Source of the DNA: a bacterium UBA4637
GTDB taxonomy: Bacteria > Bacteroidota > Bacteroidia > Bacteroidales > Bacteroidaceae
Length of the DNA: 6,013 nt
Direction: 5' to 3'
NCBI GenBank assembly: GCA_002405875.1
Contig: DHMR01000004.1
Span: 1 to 6,013, forward strand
Shown here: positions 1 through 3,735 of the stretch, in pieces
How the letters are laid out: each line of letters begins with the position of its first letter
Position numbering within the stretch: position 1 is the first letter of the stretch
Notes under the pieces: model-generated
The model's input: only the letters and a program-made list of their open reading frames with translations
Told to the model about the DNA's origin: nothing
Databases searched by the model: none
Translations under genes and position numbers: made by a program

Positions 1-86
1 TCGGCTCCAGCCTGGATGGCAGCCGCCAGGGATTCGCGAGATCCCACCGGAGCCATCACCTCAAATTCGTTTATCTTTGTATTCAT
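1..86 (-). CDS. U32-family peptidase/hydroxylation protein, N-terminal fragment
   Basis: Only the first 28 codons are in the window; the gene runs leftward off position 1. The start is the ATG read from 86 on the minus strand. The visible protein has a short polar leader and then a stretch reading EVMAPVGSRESLAAAIQAGA, which matches the conserved opening of U32 proteins (E-L-M-A-P-A-G-x-x-E-S-L-x-A-A-x-x-x-G-A-D). U32 members were named as collagenase-like peptidases (PrtC), but characterised bacterial relatives such as RlhA and TrhP act in hydroxylation of rRNA or tRNA; 28 residues cannot separate these subgroups. It has no signal peptide, so a cytoplasmic location is expected. It is transcribed divergently from the lipoprotein genes, from a promoter 27 bp upstream. 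Family assignment is fairly secure and function is not. Confidence 0.8.
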   Translation of the reverse strand, partial: MNTKINEFEVMAPVGSRESLAAAIQAGA

Positions 87-112
87 GAATGCTATTTTCC
101 TAATTTGCGGTG

Positions 113-145
113 CAAAGTTACAGCAAATATCTGACAAAACACAAT
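113..145 (-). promoter_or_regulatory. Bacteroidales-type promoter for the U32 gene
   Basis: Read on the minus strand, TAACTTTG (120 to 113) fits the -7 consensus TAnnTTTG exactly. An ATTG (145 to 142) lies 21 bp upstream in the place of the -33 TTTG element. Transcription would start about 20 nt before the ATG at 86, giving a short leader. The -7 match is exact; the -33 match is partial. Confidence 0.6.
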
Positions 146-172
146 ATTTACTACAAGAAAGTAAAGTTTTTC

Positions 173-203
173 GAGAATATTTACACGACTAATGAGAATA
201 TTT
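173..203. repeat. Direct repeat pair GAGAATATTT, 21-bp period
   Basis: Identical 10-bp copies of GAGAATATTT lie at 173-182 and 194-203, exactly 21 bp apart (two helical turns). The second copy ends two bases before the -7 element at 206-213, and the first covers the expected -33 region. Same-face direct repeats with about a 21-bp period are the arrangement bound by LytTR-type response regulators, among others. That a regulator binds here is inference; in AT-rich DNA a chance 10-bp repeat is possible. Confidence 0.4.
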
Positions 204-205
204 GA

Positions 206-213
206 TATATTTG
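206..213 (+). promoter_or_regulatory. -7 promoter element of the FimB/Mfa2-like lipoprotein gene
   Basis: TATATTTG fits TAnnTTTG exactly. No good -33 TTTG lies 19-21 bp upstream; the nearest is TTTA at 180-183, 22 bp away. The weak -33 and the overlapping direct repeats would suit an activator-dependent or regulated promoter (inference). The predicted start point falls around 218-221, at the foot of the hairpin at 217-252. Confidence 0.5.
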
Positions 214-216
214 CAC

Positions 217-252
217 AGACTAAAGACCTATTATCAATAAGGTCTTTAGTCT
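217..252 (+). promoter_or_regulatory. Perfect 13-bp inverted repeat / leader hairpin
   Basis: AGACTAAAGACCT (217-229) and AGGTCTTTAGTCT (240-252) are perfect inverted repeats separated by a 10-base loop. The left arm begins about four bases after the -7 element, so the mRNA would begin in or at a strong hairpin. No T tract follows on either strand, so it is not an intrinsic terminator. Possible roles are 5'-end stabilisation of the lipoprotein mRNA or a DNA operator for a dimeric regulator. Confidence 0.65.
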
Positions 253-263
253 ATTGTGGAAAA

Positions 264-278
264 CCAGCATATTGCTGG
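264..278 (+). promoter_or_regulatory. Second small leader hairpin
   Basis: CCAGCA (264-269), a TAT loop and TGCTGG (273-278) form a perfect 6-bp stem in the leader of the lipoprotein gene, 20 bases before its ATG. With the larger hairpin upstream it makes a two-stem leader. It is GC-rich enough to form, but short. Confidence 0.4.
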
Positions 279-298
279 CATTAAAATTCCAAACGCCT

Positions 299-1243
299 AT
301 GGCAATTCGTGGATACATAGGAGCTATCATGCTTCTAGCAGGATTCCTTTTGGACAGCTGCTCAAAAGAAGACAACGTGGCGCAGTCAACAGCACCACAA
401 GTAGACAACCAAGAAGTTTGTTTCGACTTCTTCGAAAACTCCATCGCTCCCATGGAAGCCACGGGAGAAGCGAGGACGCGAGCGGACGCTTCAAAAGCCA
501 GCCTTTTGAAGAATGCTCATCTTTACTCCGAACTGGAAGTTTGTCTCATACCCAAAGGTATGGAGCAAGACTCTGGATATGTAGTGAGACAAGACAGTCT
601 GGACGATGATTTCGGCAGCGTCAAGATGTCGGTGCCATCGGGCGAATACACCTTGGTAGCGATTGCCGCCAAAACCAACCTAAGGAAATCGGGCAACATC
701 AAGGTGTTGAGCACAACAGAAATGAGATTCCCCAGCAATGCCATCACAGATATGGCATATGCCTCACAAACTGTCAACATCACCAAAACTACCCAGACCC
801 AATCCAAAAGCATTGCCATCAAACGAGGCGTGAGCTGTTTCTGCTTGGAGGCCAGCGACGAAATTCCAGAAGATGCCGCCTCCGAGGAATTCACCATTAC
901 TGGCAACTGTGGCATCATATTCAATCCGTCAACCGGCTTTTGCAAGACAACTACCCCCATCAAAAAGACATTGGAATACAATGCTAAGAAGCAGCAATTG
1001 ACTGGAGTTAAGTTTAACATATATGTATTATTGGGCAGCGAGGACGTGTCTGACCTAAAGATTACAGCCACTTCCAGAGACAAGGACGGAAAAGAGATAA
1101 AGACTTGCACCTTTGACAATGTACATCTGGTGCTGGGCAAGATGACTAAATACACAGGTCCCATCTTCACCTATCCCGACGGCATGACTTTCACTGTCGC
1201 CAATCCTACTCTAGAAGATTCCGGATACGGAAAAAACTTCTAG
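299..1243 (+). CDS. FimB/Mfa2-like fimbrial-anchor lipoprotein
   Basis: This 314-aa protein is probably a surface lipoprotein of the FimB/Mfa2 (fimbrial anchor or Mfa-like) superfamily. Starting at the ATG at 299 gives a clean lipoprotein signal: a hydrophobic stretch to FLLDSC with the lipidated Cys at residue 21. The next residues, SKEDN, fit the acidic lipoprotein-export signal that sends Bacteroidota lipoproteins to the outer face. An in-frame TTG at 254 would put 15 extra residues before the signal and overlap the leader hairpin at 264-278, so it is less likely. Family-like features are the ARTRADA segment (about 58-64), the FGSVKMSVPSGEYTLVAI strand pair (about 105-122) and a C-terminal block ending KMTKYTGPIF (about 281-290). 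Length suits the family (about 300 aa). No pilin gene is adjacent; the next gene is a peptidase lipoprotein. A generic beta-sandwich lipoprotein is the alternative. Confidence 0.65.
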   Translation: MAIRGYIGAIMLLAGFLLDSCSKEDNVAQSTAPQVDNQEVCFDFFENSIAPMEATGEARTRADASKASLLKNAHLYSELEVCLIPKGMEQDSGYVVRQDSLDDDFGSVKMSVPSGEYTLVAIAAKTNLRKSGNIKVLSTTEMRFPSNAITDMAYASQTVNITKTTQTQSKSIAIKRGVSCFCLEASDEIPEDAASEEFTITGNCGIIFNPSTGFCKTTTPIKKTLEYNAKKQQLTGVKFNIYVLLGSEDVSDLKITATSRDKDGKEIKTCTFDNVHLVLGKMTKYTGPIFTYPDGMTFTVANPTLEDSGYGKNF

Positions 1244-1249
1244 CAAAAG

Positions 1250-1280
1250 CTTGGCAATCCGAAACTTTTTTGTACTTTTG
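1250..1280 (+). promoter_or_regulatory. Promoter of the C1 peptidase gene, nearly leaderless
   Basis: CTTG (1250-1253), 19 bp, then TACTTTTG (1273-1280) fits the Bacteroidales promoter consensus with correct spacing. The -7 element ends only four bases before the ATG at 1285, so the transcript should start at or within a few bases of the start codon. The promoter lies in the 41-bp gap after the upstream lipoprotein gene, so the peptidase need not depend on read-through. Confidence 0.6.
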
Positions 1281-1284
1281 CGGC

Positions 1285-2361
1285 ATGAAAAGAACATTGA
1301 TTATCACAACGATATTAGGAGCCCTTGTATTCACCAGTTGTGGGTACAAGGGCAAAACTTCCGTGCCATCTTCCAACCCGGGAAACGGCCAACTACCCTC
1401 CAACGTAAAACTCATCAGCACCACTCCCATCAAAGACCAAGGCGAGAGCGAACTGTGCTGGGCATACGGAATGCTGGCCACCATCGAGAGCGAACATATC
1501 ATGAAAGGCGACTCCATCAATCTCTCCATTGCCTACATCGCCCGAATGGTGCTGCAAGAGAAAGCCGTAGAATACTATTTCGCCCAAGGCAAGAAAGACA
1601 TCAACCTCAAGGGCATGGGCTCCATGCTTATACATTATATAGATAGGTATGGCGCCCAACCATACGACAGCTACGAAGACCCCAAGGACATCAACTATAA
1701 TGTATTGTGCCGAAAGGTGAAGCATATTTGCGACGGCGCCATTGCCCAAAGGACTGGCATCGACAAGCTGAAAAGCGAACTAGCCGAACTCTTCGACAAC
1801 GAGATAGGCTATATGCCAGCCCATGTAGTACACATGCTGGGAGCCGAATACACCCCGCAAGAGTTTGCCCACAGCGTGTGCTATCCTGAGGAATATGTAT
1901 CCCTGACCAGTTTCTCTCACCACCCCTACCATGACTATTTTGCCCTGGAGGTACCAGAAAACAAGATGCACGACTCGTACTTAAACCTTCCTCTCGACGA
2001 GCTGATGCAGCACTTACAACATGCAGTGGAGAATGGACACCCCGTATGCTGGGAAGGTGACATCACCGAGCCTGGGTTTGCAGCCCCTCATGATTGCCGT
2101 GTAGATGTACAGCCTAATGAACGCCCCGTGACACAAGTATCCAGACAGAGAGAGTTTGAGCAACTTCGCACCACCGATGACCACGTGATGGAAATCATCG
2201 GCACCTTCGTCGAAGGCAAGCGCAGATACTATGTATGTCGCAATTCCTGGGGGCGACAATGGGGTTATCAAGGGCTTATCTACCTCTCAGAAGACTATAT
2301 TCGACTCAAGACTATAGCCTTGTTTATGAGCGAAGATGCCTATATCCCAAGAAATGCTTGA
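1285..2361 (+). CDS. C1-family (papain-fold, bleomycin-hydrolase-like) cysteine peptidase lipoprotein
   Basis: This is a 358-aa exported cysteine peptidase. The ATG at 1285 gives a lipoprotein signal ending LVFTSC, with Cys19 as lipid site. The following GYKGKT has no acidic export signal, unlike the upstream lipoprotein, so the enzyme may face the periplasm. The catalytic set is intact: Gln52 (oxyanion hole) and Cys58 in IKDQGESELCWAYG, His300 in DDHVMEIIG, and Asn320 in CRNSWGRQWGY. The tail (SEDYIRLKTIALF, then a basic end) resembles the C-terminal part of PepC/bleomycin hydrolase enzymes, so the C1B branch is favoured over classical papains. An in-frame TTG at 1270 would add five residues but lies inside the promoter. 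Substrate is unknown. A role with the neighbouring fimbrial-like lipoprotein is possible but rests on adjacency only. There is no clear intrinsic terminator after the stop. Confidence 0.85.
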   Translation: MKRTLIITTILGALVFTSCGYKGKTSVPSSNPGNGQLPSNVKLISTTPIKDQGESELCWAYGMLATIESEHIMKGDSINLSIAYIARMVLQEKAVEYYFAQGKKDINLKGMGSMLIHYIDRYGAQPYDSYEDPKDINYNVLCRKVKHICDGAIAQRTGIDKLKSELAELFDNEIGYMPAHVVHMLGAEYTPQEFAHSVCYPEEYVSLTSFSHHPYHDYFALEVPENKMHDSYLNLPLDELMQHLQHAVENGHPVCWEGDITEPGFAAPHDCRVDVQPNERPVTQVSRQREFEQLRTTDDHVMEIIGTFVEGKRRYYVCRNSWGRQWGYQGLIYLSEDYIRLKTIALFMSEDAYIPRNA

Positions 2362-2371
2362 CCTAGGTCAA
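2358..2371. promoter_or_regulatory. CRP/FNR-type dyad 1
   Basis: TTGACCTAGGTCAA is a perfect 14-bp palindrome of the form TTGAC-N4-GTCAA, which fits the FNR-branch site pattern TTGAY-N4-RTCAA. It overlaps the stop codon of the peptidase gene (2359-2361) and its centre lies about 133 bp upstream of the predicted repeat-RNA start. The palindrome is directly visible; binding by a CRP/FNR-family regulator is inferred. Confidence 0.5.
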
Positions 2372-2390
2372 ATAGATGCTGTAAAGCAGT

Positions 2391-2404
2391 TGTGTGCGCA
2401 CACA
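2391..2404. promoter_or_regulatory. CRP-like dyad TGTG-N6-CACA
   Basis: TGTGTGCGCACACA is a perfect 14-bp palindrome and fits the TGTG-N6-CACA core of CRP-type sites. As RNA it would give only a 5-bp stem with a 4-base loop and no T tract, so a DNA-binding site is a better reading than a terminator. It sits between the two FNR-like dyads. Confidence 0.4.
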
Positions 2405-2409
2405 CATAG

Positions 2410-2423
2410 TTGATTTATGTCAA
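2410..2423. promoter_or_regulatory. CRP/FNR-type dyad 2
   Basis: TTGATTTATGTCAA has the form TTGAT-N4-GTCAA and is identical to dyad 1 at 11 of 14 positions. Its centre is 52 bp from that of dyad 1 (about five helical turns) and about 80 bp upstream of the predicted start of the repeat RNA, a distance typical of class-I activation by CRP/FNR proteins. Regulation of the downstream promoter is inferred from position. Confidence 0.5.
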
Positions 2424-2459
2424 AAAAGAGCGTATTTCCTCACTTTTTCTCTCAAAAGA

Positions 2460-2491
2460 TTTGGTGGGATGCCGAAATCGTCGTACCTTTG
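2460..2491 (+). promoter_or_regulatory. Consensus promoter of the repeat-RNA transcription unit
   Basis: TTTG (2460-2463), 20 bp, then TACCTTTG (2484-2491) match both elements of the Bacteroidales consensus with ideal spacing. It is one of the two best promoters in the window. No conventional gene follows; the first downstream object is the tandem-repeat array starting about 10 bases after the predicted start point near 2497. Confidence 0.75.
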
Positions 2492-2506
2492 CAGCGTCAA
2501 TAAGAC

Positions 2507-2596
2507 AAAAGGTTATTAGGTTTTTAGGTTAAGATTGTTAGTTGTTTAGGTTATTAGTTAGTAAGGTAATAAAAAGATTGTTTATTCAAGGACGAC
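2507..2596 (+). repeat. Tandem repeat unit 1
   Basis: This first unit of about 90 bp opens AAAAGGTTATTAGG and closes with ATTCAAGGACGAC, as unit 3 also does. It is the shortest unit, lacking 4-5 bases present in the middle of units 2 and 3 (TTGTTTAGGTTA here). There is no C from 2511 to 2586 and there are six TTAG motifs. Confidence 0.9.
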
Positions 2597-2693
2597 AAAA
2601 AGGTTATTAGGTTTTTAGGTTTAAGATTGTTAGTTGTTTAGTTAGGTTATTAGTTAAGTAAGGTAAAGAAAAGATTGTTTATTCAAGGACAAC
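2597..2693 (+). repeat. Tandem repeat unit 2
   Basis: This second unit is about 97 bp; its GGTTATTAGG start is 91 bp after that of unit 1. It carries an extra GTTA in the middle, TTAAGTAAGG in place of TTAGTAAGG, and ends GGACAAC, with one G-to-A change. The stretch 2597-2683 has no C and there are six TTAG motifs. Length differences of 4-5 bases show that no reading frame is kept between units. Confidence 0.9.
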
Positions 2694-2795
2694 GAAAAAA
2701 GGTTATTAGGTTTTTAGGTTTAAGATTGTTAGTTGTTTAGTTTAGGTTATTAGTTAGTAAGGTAAATTAAAAAAGATTGTTTATTCAAGGACGAC
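2694..2795 (+). repeat. Tandem repeat unit 3
   Basis: This third unit is about 102 bp; its GGTTATTAGG start is 99 bp after that of unit 2. It has GTTTA in the variable middle and a longer A-rich stretch before AGATTGTTTATTCAAGG. There is no C from 2694 to 2785 and there are seven TTAG motifs. It ends in GGACGAC like unit 1. Confidence 0.9.
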
Positions 2796-2842
2796 AGGAT
2801 AATTTTTGATAGGTTAGTTTAACAAGGTAAAAAGAAGAATGT
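2796..2842 (+). repeat. Degenerate partial fourth unit
   Basis: The stretch after unit 3 keeps a GGTTAG (2812-2817) and ACAAGGTAAAAAGAAGAATGT, which aligns with the TAAGGTAAAGAAAAGATTGT part of unit 2. The ATG codons of the small ORF fall where the full units have ATTGTTTA. The likeness is partial and could be shared composition rather than descent. Confidence 0.4.
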
Positions 2843-2923
2843 ATGGGAATAACAATGATGATTGCCTGGGTAGCAGCTTTTACTGCTTCAGGCTACGTGA
2901 TGGAGAAGAACTTAAATAAGTAA
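2843..2923 (+). CDS. Putative 26-aa hydrophobic peptide
   Basis: An ATG at 2843 opens a 26-codon frame ending TAA at 2921-2923. After MGIT the peptide has a mostly apolar stretch of about 17 residues containing AWVAAFTASGYV, then a charged tail MEKNLNK, which would suit a single membrane span. A purine-rich AAGGTAAAAAGAAG precedes it. It lies near the 3' end of the repeat RNA, just before the terminator, an arrangement seen in type I toxin and other small-membrane-protein mRNAs. Caution: the overlapping ATG at 2839 opens a different 26-codon frame (to 2919) with a polar product, and part of the stretch folds as a hairpin, so it may not be translated. No known family is recognised. Confidence 0.4.
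   Translation: MGITMMIAWVAAFTASGYVMEKNLNK
2864..2893 (+). other. Internal hairpin within the small ORF
   Basis: GCCTG (2864-2868) pairs with CAGGC (2889-2893), and AGCAG (2872-2876) with CTGCT (2883-2887), around the loop CTTTTA, with a GGT/T internal bulge. This GC-rich stem contrasts with the unpaired C-free array upstream. It could be a functional RNA element or simply a by-product of the coding sequence. Confidence 0.4.
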
Positions 2924-2962
2924 ATCTCCGAGAGTTATGAAAAATTTGGGAATATCGTATTA

Positions 2963-3009
2963 AAAGTGCGCAGCTTCGGTTTCATCCGAGGTTGCGCACT
3001 TTACTTTTT
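2963..3009 (+). terminator. Strong intrinsic terminator of the repeat-RNA unit
   Basis: AAAGTGCGCA (2963-2972) pairs perfectly with TGCGCACTTT (2993-3002). The stem continues through GCTTCGG (2973-2979) and CCGAGGT (2986-2992), with two G-U pairs, giving a 17-bp stem and a 6-base loop (TTTCAT). A TTTACTTTTT tract follows to 3009. It closes the repeat unit and isolates it from the rpoN promoter starting 23 bp later. Confidence 0.85.
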
Positions 3010-3031
3010 ATGAAAATATCCGTCATTTTAT

Positions 3032-3062
3032 TTTGTATTACCAAGGAAAAGTCGTATTTTTG
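3032..3062 (+). promoter_or_regulatory. Consensus promoter of the rpoN cluster
   Basis: TTTG (3032-3035), 19 bp, then TATTTTTG (3055-3062) match the Bacteroidales consensus fully. The predicted start near 3068 leaves an AT-rich leader of about 20 nt before the ATG at 3089, without a Shine-Dalgarno sequence, as usual in this phylum. Confidence 0.75.
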
Positions 3063-3088
3063 CAGAAAGAATTTAAAGAACAAGAATT

Positions 3089-3733
3089 ATGGCAAGACAT
3101 CCTCTTTGGAACGATGAATATTGGCTCTTGCTGCTACAGTTGTATCAGAAGAAACCAATGGGCGTGAAACCTCTCTATTCGAGAGGGATGGTCGACTTGA
3201 GCCTGGAGCTACACATTCCACCAGAGTTTCTGCACGAGCAGATGTTCAAGTTGAGAATGGTCACTCCTCACATCAAGCGACTATGGGACAAGTATGCCAA
3301 CAACCCTCGTCGGCTCTCTCACGACATCCAGACTCTTCGCAAAATGAATGGTTGCGGCAACGCCCAAGCCTTCTATGAGGGAGTGGATATAAACGAATCG
3401 TTCGAGAAAGACTGGGAGCCACTTGCCTGCGAGCCATCGCTCACACTCGTGAAGCTCACCATCATCCTCGACCTTTATTTCCAGCTCACCCCCATCACCA
3501 TGGTGCCAGAGACACCCGAAATCATCGACTTGGGCAAGCTCATCAAGACATCACCCAAAGTAATAGCCGAGGCCATGAGGGTCTTCCAATATTGCGACCC
3601 ATACCTGAACAGGGAAGACGTGCTCATCACTCCGCTACTGGACGCATGCAGCGAGATATGGCACAGATACGGGAACGGCAATCCCGACAGCCTCTATAAG
3701 CTTGCCAACGAACTAAAAATATATTTTAAGTAA
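3089..3733 (+). CDS. Conserved-type hypothetical protein upstream of rpoN
   Basis: This is a 214-aa soluble protein of unknown function; I do not recognise a domain. It has no signal peptide or membrane span. It is rich in helix-forming segments: an aromatic N-terminal part (WNDEYWLLLLQLYQ, residues 7-20), a basic middle (HIKRLWDKYANNPRRL, about 61-76) and a C-terminal half with several amphipathic helices ending LANELKIYFK. The ATG at 3089 is the first in frame after the promoter. The stop is only 2 bp before the rpoN start, so the two are almost certainly cotranscribed and perhaps translationally coupled. The link suggests a part in sigma-54 expression or function, but nothing in the sequence shows this directly. 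Confidence 0.85.
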   Translation: MARHPLWNDEYWLLLLQLYQKKPMGVKPLYSRGMVDLSLELHIPPEFLHEQMFKLRMVTPHIKRLWDKYANNPRRLSHDIQTLRKMNGCGNAQAFYEGVDINESFEKDWEPLACEPSLTLVKLTIILDLYFQLTPITMVPETPEIIDLGKLIKTSPKVIAEAMRVFQYCDPYLNREDVLITPLLDACSEIWHRYGNGNPDSLYKLANELKIYFK

Positions 3734-3735
3734 TT

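Larger units (their letters stand above)
2497..3009 (+). ncRNA. Predicted ~510-nt repeat-containing RNA, unknown family
   Basis: A consensus promoter ends at 2491 and a strong intrinsic terminator ends near 3009, and nothing between them codes for a normal-sized protein on either strand: the repeat array has frequent stops in the frames inspected on both strands because it is full of TTAG and TAA. The transcript would have two parts: about 300 nt of three tandem C-free units, which can hardly pair with themselves, and a structured 3' part with a 26-codon ORF and two hairpins. It could be a regulatory RNA, a protein-binding scaffold, or a long-leader mRNA for a small hydrophobic peptide. I do not recognise it as a known RNA family. 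The 5' end is estimated from the promoter. Confidence 0.6.

Noticed and set aside
217..252. Invertible-promoter repeat pair
   Set aside because: The inverted arms are separated by only 10 bases with no promoter between them, so this is a hairpin or operator and not a phase-variable switch.
254..298. Upstream TTG start for the first lipoprotein
   Set aside because: It would place 15 residues before the signal peptide and lies beside the leader hairpin; the ATG at 299 gives a normal-length lipoprotein signal.
523..1170. 215-codon open frame on the minus strand
   Set aside because: It lies wholly inside the FimB/Mfa2-like gene, has no promoter or recognisable product, and the plus-strand protein has a lipobox and family-like features. 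It is a shadow frame.
2391..2404. Terminator of the C1 peptidase gene
   Set aside because: The palindrome TGTGTGCGCACACA gives only a 5-bp RNA stem and no T tract follows; a protein-binding site fits better.
2511..2760. G-quadruplex or telomere-like DNA
   Set aside because: TTAGG recurs, but G runs are only two long and irregularly spaced, so a stable quadruplex is not supported by eye.
2507..2795. CRISPR array
   Set aside because: The units are 90-102 bp, contiguous and nearly identical throughout, with no short repeat alternating with unique spacers and no cas genes.
2507..2842. Replication origin or plasmid iterons
   Set aside because: The stretch is AT-rich and repeated, but has no DnaA-box-like TTATCCACA, the unit is too long for iterons, and no replication gene lies nearby. 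A promoter and terminator frame it as a transcribed unit instead.
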